Part shown: in pieces, positions 30,303-39,246 of the stretch
Layout of the letters: every line of letters begins with the position of its first letter
Position numbering within the stretch: the first letter of the stretch is position 1
Source of the DNA: Kalmanozyma brasiliensis GHG001
Taxonomy: Eukaryota > Basidiomycota > Ustilaginomycetes > Ustilaginales
Direction of reading: 5' to 3'
DNA length: 64,000 nt
Assembly: GCF_000497045.1 (NCBI RefSeq)
Contig: NW_015961959.1
Coordinates: forward strand, 744,001 to 808,000
Translations under genes and position numbers: made by a program
The notes under the pieces: generated by a model
Database searches by the model: none
Told to the model about the DNA's origin: nothing
What the model saw: only the letters and a program-made list of their open reading frames with translations

Positions 30303-32275
30303 ATGGCCGCCGCAACAACCACACCGATCGCGGTGCATCGCCCGCGGACCCTCGTGTCGGCGTGGCTCTTCCTCAGCTCCTTTGTCGTCGCCTGGGATAT
30401 CGGCTACATTCTGCTGCGACCAAGAAGTATGCTCGGCGGTGACCTGCATTGGATCTGGTCACCCTACTCACTCTACATGAACGTCGACTACATCTACGGT
30501 CTGCCCTCGTGGGACAGCAAGGATGGCTTCCCCGCCGCCCAGTCGCTCATGAACGTCGGCGAGAGCATTCTCAACCTGTTCTACATCTATCTCGTACACG
30601 TCAAGGCGACGCCCTCCTCACTGGCTGTGGCACCCATCTGGGGTCTGACTGCGGTCGTCATGACGCTCTCCAAGACAATCCTTTACGTTCTCAACGTAAG
30701 TTACCGTGTTCCCTTTGTGAATGTGTACTCTAAAGCTGACCCTTCCCTTGACTCGTGGTGGCCATAGGACTACTGCTGTGGATGGTGCAAGACGGGACAC
30801 AACGACTGGTACACGCTTATCGTCTATTGGATCCTCCCCAATGGTCTCTGGATCCTCTTCCCCTCCATCATCGCTTTCGTGTTCATCCGAGAACTGTCTA
30901 CGACGCTCAAGGTCGCGGCTGGAGTACAAGGTGCGATCAATCATACTCCCCTGCAGCCCATCGCCGCCGCCACGACGGCCGGTGAAGGAACAAGTGAAAA
31001 GACGTCAGGGTTGGGCTCTAATCCGTATCTGGTTGATCATTCGCAGCTCCCGAGCTGGGCACAGGACAACGCGTGGATCGTCAAGGGCTACCGTCGCCCC
31101 GGAGGAACACACCAAGAGGAAAGGCTAAAAAGCTTTGACCACGGAACCGTGTACAAGTGCTGGCGTAGCGTCTGGCTCTATTGGCACAACGAATCTGGTA
31201 AGCATGCAGCAACATCGATCCGTGAGGTCTTGCGGCCCCGACTGACGTTTTCGCTTCTTTTGTTCGTCTTGATGATACAGTCAACATTCACACGCATCTG
31301 TGGGGTGCTGTCTTGTCTGTCGGCCTTTCTGCTAGTCACCTGCTCCAGCATTTCGACCTTTTTCCCGCCTTCGTCCGCCCTCTTTCGCACCATCGCTTCT
31401 TCTATCCGTCCAGCCTGACGTTTACCACCTTGTCCGGCAAAGTGCTCCGTCTCGCCTCCGCCTCTTACCCATTCACTCCGACTTCCATTCCCGTCCGCTC
31501 CGATCTCCCCTCAACATCGACAAGCTTCCTCGGTCGTGCGCTCTCCCTCCTCACCTCATCCGCCGCTCCAGCTTCCACCATCACCACCAAGCTGACCAAC
31601 CTCACCATCCGCGGTCCTGACACACTCGACATCTTGGGCTTTACCACCTTCTTCATCGGCGCCATCATCTGCCTCGGCTTCTCCGCGACCTTCCACACGG
31701 TCCAGTGTCACTCCCAACGTCTTGCCAAGCAGTGCAACAAGCTCGACTACGTCGGCATTGTCGTCATGATCGTTGGCTCCTTCCTCCCTGCCTTGCACTA
31801 CGGGTTCTACTGTCATCCGCATTTCCAACTGGCCTATTCTGTTGCGATCACCTCCCTCGGTGCGCTAGCGATGTATGTTGTGATTGCGCCTTCGTATGCT
31901 ACGCCGGAGTATCGATTCCATCGCACCTGCGTGTTTCTCGTCCTGGGTCTGTCGGCGGTCATCCCCGTCGCTCACGTGCTGCAGCTCTACGGCTACCGAA
32001 CCATGACCCAAACCATGGGCTTGCGGTTCCTCATCCTCTCCGGAGCGCTCTACGTCGTAGGTGCCTGCCTCTACGCTGCGAGGATCCCGGAACGATTTGC
32101 ACCCGGCAGGTTCGATTTGTTTGGAGCAAGTCATCAGATCTTTCACTTTCTCATCCTCGGCGCTGCCGCAGCTCACTATGTGAGTATTAGGAGAGCCTAT
32201 GCGTTCTGGCACACCGTCGAGGCGTTGGGTGCTGATGGTGGGAGAGCTGGTGTCTGCGCTGCGTTGCAGGGGTAG
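30303..32275 (+). CDS. Fused membrane protein: four-TM fungal module plus PAQR (adiponectin/progestin receptor-like) domain
   Basis: Three exons, 30303-30695, 30768-31197 and 31281-32275, give 605 residues. The introns have GTAAGT and GTAAGC donors and AG acceptors. Residues 1-181 resemble a self-contained fungal four-TM family of unknown function: landmarks are WDIGYILLRPRSMLGGDLHW, MNVGESILNLFY, MTLSKTILYVLN and ILPNGLWILFPS. That family normally ends near RELSTTLKV, which is where this module ends. A linker (182-224) leads into a PAQR/HlyIII domain from about 225: LPSWAQDNAWIVKGYRRPG, WLYWHNESVNIHTHLWGA, SATFHTVQCHS and HQIFHFLILGAAAAHY. The last two carry the histidines that bind zinc in adiponectin receptors. 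The frame is continuous across exon 2 and has no methionine codon between MFIRELS and the PAQR start. Izh-type proteins act in lipid and zinc balance; the joint role here is unknown. Two separate genes remain possible if a splice I did not see exists. Confidence 0.75.
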
Positions 32276-32282
32276 TGTACAA

Positions 32283-33776
32283 TTAGGATGGGCTTTTGAT
32301 AATGATACAGGATGCTATGGCGATGGCGATGATGATGATGTGTGGAAGCCGCAGTGTGGATATGGAGTCGATCAGGTTTGAGATGACCGCGGACGGGGCG
32401 GCCAGGATCGATTCTGTTGCGGTGAGGGAAGGGCCCCGAGAAGCAGCTGAAGTTGAAACCGGCAGTTGTCTTGGCCGGTGCGGAGAGCTCTGCGATGCGA
32501 CCAAGTAGTCCAGCTTCGACGTCAGGTCATCCACCTTGGTGTGCAGCTGCTGCACCTCGTCGCTGCGCCCTTCTGTGGGTCGCGCGTGGCGAAACCCAAC
32601 CGCCTTTGATGCTTCGTCAGTCTCTTCATCGAGAGCACCAGCATGTTGAGGGTCCGTGCCCTGCGCATCCGAAGAGGAAAGATGGGGGAGCGAGAGCAGC
32701 GTCATGTGGTGCAAGCTCGCCATCTTTGCTCTGAGGATGGACTCGAGTCTGGCCACCATCTTGTCCGGATCATCCGCGGTGTACGGGACGAGCATCTCGC
32801 CGAGCGTGATCTCCTTCGACCGCTGATCCGCCAGCTCTTCCTGCCGTAGCGGGGAAAGCACTCCTTCGTCTTGCAGTGGCTGTGTTGACGAAGGCGAGGT
32901 TGAACTTTGCGCCTCTGCGTTCAGAGGCGAGATCAGCTGCATCCACTCCAGAGTATCCGTGGGTGTCGGGGGCACTACTAAATCCCTCAAATCATCCAAC
33001 AGTGCCCTGACCCTCCCGTCCCTCCCCTCGCCTTCACCATCCAGCGTCTCCCTGACATCCCACCACACACCCCACAGCAGAGCACACCACCGAATCAACG
33101 CCTCTCTCATCCTCTCCTCCCGTCTCCCCCTCCTTTCTCGCTCCTCCTTCTCCACCCGCCCCCTCAGCTCGCCGCTCACCAGCGTCCTGACCACCTGGCC
33201 ACGGGGCAACATTTCCAACCCTCCGAACCGCACCTCTCTCTGCGTGATTGCATCGGTACTATACCTCTCCGGCGCAACACACTCAGGAGGGATGGTCCAA
33301 TTGTGACTCAACCCTTCGGAAAATTCGTCTAGGCTCCAAGCAAGGGACGTTTTGGGGTCCAATATCGCAGCTAGGGAGGGTAGGAGGGTGAGGTCGGAGG
33401 CAATACGTCGTGCGACGGGAAGGGTGACCCAGAAGTCGTCGAAGGGTTCCAGGCCCGCCAAGCTGAGGTCGAAAGAGGTCGGGGGGAGGGCGAACCGGAG
33501 AAGACCTTGGATCGGCGTGAGACCGGAGGAGAGGAAGATCGGGGACAGGGTGATGTACGGCGTACGGTGTTCCGGATCGAGGATGCGGGTGATGGTGAAG
33601 GTGCCGCTGGGAGAGGTGAGGGTCGTTTCCAGACACGGGCAGAGGGCTGCGTTGGGTCGACGAGAGAGGCGGAGGACGAAGCGCAGCGGTGAGGATCTTC
33701 TTGTGGACAGCCGGGTCCAGAGGCCGGACGATGTCGAGGCGGGCTCGGAGAAGGGATTCGTGAGCGCATGTGCCAT
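32283..33776 (-). CDS. Tail-anchored protein of unknown function
   Basis: The 497-residue protein has no domain I recognise. The N-terminal half is globular-looking with a basic start; a charged helix follows (RGRVEKEERERRGRREERM), then Trp-rich RWCALLWGVWWDVRE. A second predicted coil, SDEVQQLHTKVDDLTSKLDY, precedes a Ser-rich linker. The last ~20 residues are almost only Ile and Ala and end in KSPS, a single C-terminal membrane segment. This is the layout of a tail-anchored protein inserted after translation (endoplasmic reticulum, mitochondria or peroxisome). The stop lies 7 bases from the stop of the convergent PAQR fusion gene, so the mRNAs must overlap at their 3' ends. Confidence 0.65.
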   Translation of the reverse strand: MAHALTNPFSEPASTSSGLWTRLSTRRSSPLRFVLRLSRRPNAALCPCLETTLTSPSGTFTITRILDPEHRTPYITLSPIFLSSGLTPIQGLLRFALPPTSFDLSLAGLEPFDDFWVTLPVARRIASDLTLLPSLAAILDPKTSLAWSLDEFSEGLSHNWTIPPECVAPERYSTDAITQREVRFGGLEMLPRGQVVRTLVSGELRGRVEKEERERRGRREERMREALIRWCALLWGVWWDVRETLDGEGEGRDGRVRALLDDLRDLVVPPTPTDTLEWMQLISPLNAEAQSSTSPSSTQPLQDEGVLSPLRQEELADQRSKEITLGEMLVPYTADDPDKMVARLESILRAKMASLHHMTLLSLPHLSSSDAQGTDPQHAGALDEETDEASKAVGFRHARPTEGRSDEVQQLHTKVDDLTSKLDYLVASQSSPHRPRQLPVSTSAASRGPSLTATESILAAPSAVISNLIDSISTLRLPHIIIIAIAIASCIIIKSPS

Positions 33777-34176
33777 CTCGGATGGTGGGCCTTAGCGGTT
33801 TGGGCGTAACATCGCAATGGCGGCTCGTGCTGATGTTCGCCACTGCTTGATGACGGTGTGAGAGAAGCAAGTGGTGGTTTGAAACTCAAGACGTGCATAT
33901 AAGAAAGAGGGTCCAAGCGGAGCTGCAGCTGTCAAAAAGGTCGCGCTGCGTTTTCACGATCTTGCAAAATGCTGAACCATACGAGAGCTACTCTCTCTCC
34001 CTCGAAGCAAATGCGCCATGCTGCCGCCCACTGAGCTTAGATCTGAAGAAAGAGCTGCTGCTTCACGATCCGACGAAGACAGCTGGGCGGATGCTATCAC
34101 TTGCACTTCACAGAAGTCAGTGCGATGAGACAAAATGCTATTGGGTGTGATAATGCTACATGAATGCTAGATGCGA
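33777..34176. other. Intergenic region, no gene seen
   Basis: These 400 bases carry the promoter of the tail-anchored-protein gene and the 3' flank of the ATPase gene. I see no coding or RNA feature. Confidence 0.5.
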
Positions 34177-37100
34177 TCATACGATCGTCTTCTCGGTCGA
34201 CTGGGTCGGTGCAGGCGTCATCTTCTTGCTGTGAACATCCTCCTGCTTCTCCATCTCGCTGCCCTCCACGGCCTGCGACTCCTCGTCGACAATCTTGGAC
34301 GCGTCGACCTCGGTCCTCCTGAAGTAGACGCGCTTGCCCCACTTGTACAGCTCGATACCGCCAACGAACAGACCCGTGCAGATGAAGATGATCGCCCATT
34401 CGTAACCCAGGCCTGTGTGGAGGAAGACGATGTCGTTGAGCCCGGGGATGTAGACGATGGGGAAAACGCTGAAGAAGCCACCGACGACGCAGATGAACAA
34501 AAACTTGTTGGCACCCCAGGTGTCCTTGAACCACTGGTTGTACCAGGTGCCTCCCTCGCGCATGTTGAAGAAGCTTCGGCGGACATCGACGACCTCCCAT
34601 GCCAAGAGCAGGGAGAACCACGTCATGACGGCAAAGGTCGAGGCGCGGGCGCGGAAGACGAGATCGCACACATCGCTGTGTTCCGAATTGCAGTTGATGC
34701 CCAGCTCGCCGTTGCCAAAGCCGAACTCGACGAGAGTGAAGGTGGCCAAGCAGAGGACGGCCATCCAGAGACCATAGACGGCGAGGTCGATGAGCATCTC
34801 GGGGCTGAAGACGCCCCACTTGTTGGATCGGGGCTTGCGACGCATCACGTCCATGGAGGCTATCTCCATGCCCAGACCCATAGCGGGAAGACCAGAGGTG
34901 ACCATGATGATGTACAGAATCTCCACGGGCGAGAGAGGGAAGACCGACAGTCCAGTCTCGTCCTTGAATGCCAATCCGATGAGAAGCACCGATGCCTGGG
35001 CGACATTCTGTGCCAACAGGTGGCAGACGAATTTCGAAATGTTGTCGGCCATTCGTCGACCTTCCTCGATGGCGTTGCCGATCGACGCAAAGTTGTCGTC
35101 CACCAGCACAATGTCCGAAGCATCCTTGGCAACGTCCGATCCGTTCATGCCCATGGCAATACCGACGTCGGACATCTTGAGCGAAGGGGAGTCGTTGACG
35201 CCGTCACCGGTCATGGCGCAGAACTTGCCGCGGCGGTGGAGCGCCTCGATCATGCGGACCTTGGTCTGGGGGGCGCAACGGGCGATGACGAGGGGAAGTT
35301 GCGGAAGAGCATCGATCTCGGCTTCAGAGAGCTTGTCGAATTGCGAGGCGGTCATGACCATGCTGTCCATTTCGGCTTTGCTGTAGCGCGTCGTGTTGCG
35401 GGGAACAATGCCAACGTCGAGAGCGATGGCCTTGGCGGTACCAGGATGGTCACCGGTGAGCATGCGGACCGTGATGCCCGCCTCCTTGCACTTGCGCACC
35501 GCACCCGCGGTCTCGGGGCGAGGAGGGTCGTAGAGACCAACAAGACCGAGGAAGATCATGTTGGACTCGACGTCCTTGCGCTCGAGCTCCTCGTCGAGGT
35601 CCTCTTCGGCGGCGGTGAGCTTACGATGAGCGAGTGCGAGGACACGCAGACCCTGGCTGGCCAGCGCCTCCATGTTCTCCAACACCTGCTTCTCAAACTC
35701 CTCGTTGAAATCGATCTTGCCATCAGCGGTCTGGGCGGACGTGCACGACTCGAGTACGCGCTCGACAGCACCCTTCATCATGGCGTAGCTCTCGCGCGCC
35801 TGGTTGTCGGTGTAGGTGACCGCCATGCGCTTGACCGAGCTGTCGAAGGGGTATTCGGTAATCTGCGTCCACTTGGCAGCGGAACGGTCCTTCTCGGTCA
35901 CCTCCTTGTCGGCGTCGTTGCCCTTGGTGAGCTTCAAGCGACCCCATGCGAAGCGTGTGACAAAGGTCTGGATGGCGCACTCGGTAGGGTCGCCGTGGGC
36001 CGTCCAGGCGTGCGTCTCCTTGTCCTTGAACACAGTGGCGAGGTTGCAGAGCGAGGCGACGTTCATAAAGTTTTCGAAGTGCTCGTTGCCCTTGACCTTG
36101 TCGGACTTGCCGGAGCGCGCGACGACCTCGCCGTCGTTCTCGGTGCTGTTGGTCGTCTTGGCATTGCGAGGTTCGACATCGTTGACGGACACCTCGCCGA
36201 GGGTGGGGTTGAACGGCTCGTTGGTCTCGGAAACGCTGTAGGTGCCCGATGCGGGGACCCACGCCTTGCGGACCACCATCTTGCCTTGGGTGAGGGTGCC
36301 GGTCTTGTCGGAGCAAATGTCGTTGATGGATCCGAGAGCTTCAAGCGACTCGAGCTTGCGGACAATGACATTCTTCTTGACCATTGCCTTGCTGCCCATG
36401 GCCATGGTGATGGTGAGGACGGCAGTGAGCGAAGCGGGAATCATAGAGACACCGGTGGCGACCGCGTAGATGATGACCTCGTTGTCGGTCCAGTTGTTGG
36501 AGAGGAAGACGATGATCGCAAAAAGCACAGCGACGAAGAAGAGCGACACGGCGAGCTGCGAAAGACGTCGCTGGAGCGGAGTGCCCTTGTTGGTGCCGAG
36601 GAAGTTGTTGATCTTGTCCCAGACGGTAAGAGCACCAGCTTGGACGTAGTGGTGGGGGAGCGCCTTGCCGTAGGCGTTACGCTTGACGTCTCGGATCTTC
36701 TGTGCCTTGGCAGCTCCTCGGAGGGCGTCGGCGATCTTGCCGATCTCGGTGTTCATGCCGGTACCAACGACAATCCCGCGGGCACGGCCCTTGGACACGG
36801 TGGACGAGGTGAAGGCCATGTTGAGACGGTCGCCGACACCGATGTCCTCGGCTTGAGAGTAGATCTGGTTGTGGTCCTTGGCCACGGGAAGCGACTCGCC
36901 CGTGAGGAGAGCCTCGTCGGTCTCGAAATTCATCGAGTCGATCAGTCGGCAATCAGCGGGGACAGTGTCACCGGTAGTGAGCTCGATAATATCACCTGGG
37001 ACCACCTCGTTGGCCGAGATAGTCTCGCCATCACCGTTTCGGAGGACGCGGGCAGTAGGAGAAGCGAGGTTGCGAAGTGCGTTCATGGTCTTCTCAGCCG

Positions 37101-37482
37101 AGAGCTCCTGGAAAAAGCCGACGACGATGTTGATGCCGACGACACCAGCGAGCACACCGCCTTCGATCCACGATTGAATGCCAAAGGAGACACCCATGGC
37201 AAGGATCAGGACCAAGGTCATGGCGTTAGCAATTTGGTGCAGCATGATCGTCCAAATGCTAATTTCGTCGCCGCCCTCGAGCTGGTTGGGACCGTACTCT
37301 TGGCGTCGCGCCTCGATCTCCTTCTTGTTGAGACCGTGTTCGGCATCTTCGACGCCCAGAGCACGCAGGACACTGGTGTAGTGGTGCTGCCATGCTCCCT
37401 CGAGCGCCTCGTCGATCGAAATGTCCGGACCTTGGACGGTGTCGCTGCGTGGGAAGAACTTTTCTTCCTTCTTGGCCACCAT
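34177..37482 (-). CDS. ENA-type (IID) P-type ATPase exporting Na+/K+
   Basis: The 1101-residue cation pump uses ATP to move sodium or potassium out of the cytosol or into an endosomal compartment. Key motifs are TGES at 194-197, IPASL around residue 349 in the ion path, and CSDKTGTLTQGK with the phosphorylated aspartate at 392. TGDGVNDSPSLK, the hinge motif, follows. The M1-M10 pattern is complete, and the actuator segment PGDIIELTTGDTVPADCRL is present. In Ustilago maydis two ENA genes have been described, one acting at the plasma membrane and one inside; I cannot tell which this is. The start at 37482 is preferred over a methionine 19 codons upstream. A nearly equally long frame lies on the opposite strand, but is a codon-bias shadow. 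Confidence 0.92.
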   Translation of the reverse strand: MVAKKEEKFFPRSDTVQGPDISIDEALEGAWQHHYTSVLRALGVEDAEHGLNKKEIEARRQEYGPNQLEGGDEISIWTIMLHQIANAMTLVLILAMGVSFGIQSWIEGGVLAGVVGINIVVGFFQELSAEKTMNALRNLASPTARVLRNGDGETISANEVVPGDIIELTTGDTVPADCRLIDSMNFETDEALLTGESLPVAKDHNQIYSQAEDIGVGDRLNMAFTSSTVSKGRARGIVVGTGMNTEIGKIADALRGAAKAQKIRDVKRNAYGKALPHHYVQAGALTVWDKINNFLGTNKGTPLQRRLSQLAVSLFFVAVLFAIIVFLSNNWTDNEVIIYAVATGVSMIPASLTAVLTITMAMGSKAMVKKNVIVRKLESLEALGSINDICSDKTGTLTQGKMVVRKAWVPASGTYSVSETNEPFNPTLGEVSVNDVEPRNAKTTNSTENDGEVVARSGKSDKVKGNEHFENFMNVASLCNLATVFKDKETHAWTAHGDPTECAIQTFVTRFAWGRLKLTKGNDADKEVTEKDRSAAKWTQITEYPFDSSVKRMAVTYTDNQARESYAMMKGAVERVLESCTSAQTADGKIDFNEEFEKQVLENMEALASQGLRVLALAHRKLTAAEEDLDEELERKDVESNMIFLGLVGLYDPPRPETAGAVRKCKEAGITVRMLTGDHPGTAKAIALDVGIVPRNTTRYSKAEMDSMVMTASQFDKLSEAEIDALPQLPLVIARCAPQTKVRMIEALHRRGKFCAMTGDGVNDSPSLKMSDVGIAMGMNGSDVAKDASDIVLVDDNFASIGNAIEEGRRMADNISKFVCHLLAQNVAQASVLLIGLAFKDETGLSVFPLSPVEILYIIMVTSGLPAMGLGMEIASMDVMRRKPRSNKWGVFSPEMLIDLAVYGLWMAVLCLATFTLVEFGFGNGELGINCNSEHSDVCDLVFRARASTFAVMTWFSLLLAWEVVDVRRSFFNMREGGTWYNQWFKDTWGANKFLFICVVGGFFSVFPIVYIPGLNDIVFLHTGLGYEWAIIFICTGLFVGGIELYKWGKRVYFRRTEVDASKIVDEESQAVEGSEMEKQEDVHSKKMTPAPTQSTEKTIV

Positions 37483-39246
37483 TTTGACGGATGCGAAAGA
37501 AATTGCTTGTAGATTATTTGATGTGTGAAGCGGGGGCAATGCCGCCTATTGCAGACAGGTAGGTCGACCAGCAAGCTGAATGATGCTCACGGAAGTCTTG
37601 TTGACAGTGTAGCTGGATCCCTTGAGCTGATAAGGGAAGCGAGCGTACGTGTGGGGGAGAGGAGGGAAGGGAGGCACATAGATATGTGAGGGGTTTCGAT
37701 CGTCGATCGCGATGATTCGGTGGTGGGAGAAGAAGGAGGATGAAGAAGCCGCCGGACACTCGAGGTTATATACCTTCCACGTGAAGATGCTGAGTCGGAT
37801 GACCACCTATCTCGCAGCGATTGCGAAGCCCTGGAAAGAGCCGTTAGCGTTCGCCAAGACCGCAGGCTGCCGACGTCAGATAAGGGGGGCCAAGGCAGTA
37901 GCGCAGTGTCGGAGTTTAGAGAAGAAGTGGTCATCTTGGCCTTGATCGCGAGCAAAGGCCATTCGAGTGATCTTGTGCCGTGGAGCAAGAGGGCTCAAAG
38001 CCACGCGCGAGCTCGTACCGAAGGAGTGACAGGGAATGCCAAGACTGCGGCTTGCGGCATCATTATTGACGCTCGCAGATAACACTGGCGCCGGTAACTA
38101 ACTGCGCTCAGATGGGGCATCTGCAACCTCATCAAATGCAATGAGGTACAAAGACATAAAGGCGCTTCAGCGGTGTCCTTGAGCTCTGTGCATCAGCAAA
38201 AATCGCTCAAGGCAGAATGAACCAACAAGGCGTCACCAGGGTCCAAGACGGCGGGGCGGCAATGGTAGCGTCGGAAGCGAGCGGAACTGTGCCAGTGCGT
38301 CATCATGGCACTGACGCCGAAGGGACTCTAGCCAAGAGCCGAGCGAGGTACGATGCATGACAAGGCGGAAAACAACGGTCATCTGAAGCCGAAGAGGGTA
38401 TGGAAGCTTGGGTCGAGACTTCGGGAAGGCGGAACACCAGTCACAGTTGGTCGCGGCGCTCGTTAACGTTCCGCTTCCATCTCGACAAGCTGAGGAACAG
38501 GTAGGCACCGGAAGAGAGAGACGGACGCATTGAAGGCCAAGAGCTGACGGCACAGTTCGAACTTTACGGGTCACCTAGTCGTATTGCCTTGTTGGACAGT
38601 GATGACTGTGGATTTCCTGCCGCATTCTTGATGCCAAGATGTGCCAAGACATGCTGTCTCTTGCTCTCTCCTCATGCCCGAAATAGGTGCCGGAAAGCGA
38701 CGCAAGCCTGACGTGAGTCTTGGCGTGTGGAGAAGAGCTGGCAGAATTAGGCTATCACACTGCTCGAGTGCGGTGTTTGCGCGCGTGGCTTCCATTTCTC
38801 GGAGAATAAGTTTTCTCGCGTCAAGACAAGTTCCAACATCGGTGTTGAACGTTTCTGTTGCCGTATGATGCTGGCCTTGCACCGTCTAACCCGGATCTGT
38901 CTGCGTCAAGGCAACACAGACGTGTGTTCCGAGACGTTGACAAGATGCCATTTTGCCAGAGAATACGCCGGAGAGGTGGCCGACTTGTAGAACCGATTGA
39001 CAGAGGGCGCCATGACTGAGGTTGTTGTACACCGAATCCCTACGAGCGCCCTGCTTCAGAAGGGTCGAAAGGATACGGAATCATGGAGACCGGTGACCAC
39101 CGGCCCACACTGCTACGACGGAGAACACCGAGGCGCGGCCTGCCTGCCGACGTAAAGCAGCTGCCCTGTCGAGCATGCCAAGAAGGTACCGTCCTCACGT
39201 GGCATAGCCGACCTCGACCAGCCATCGAAGCTCCGATCGGCTAAGA
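37483..39246. other. Large gene-free stretch upstream of the ATPase
   Basis: This 1.76 kb contains the ATPase promoter and the 3' flank of the CCCH-protein gene. The open frames reach only about 130 codons, overlap each other on both strands and have no domain. No tRNA, repeat or mobile element was recognised. The length is unusual for this compact region and may reflect regulated expression of the cation pump. Confidence 0.5.
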
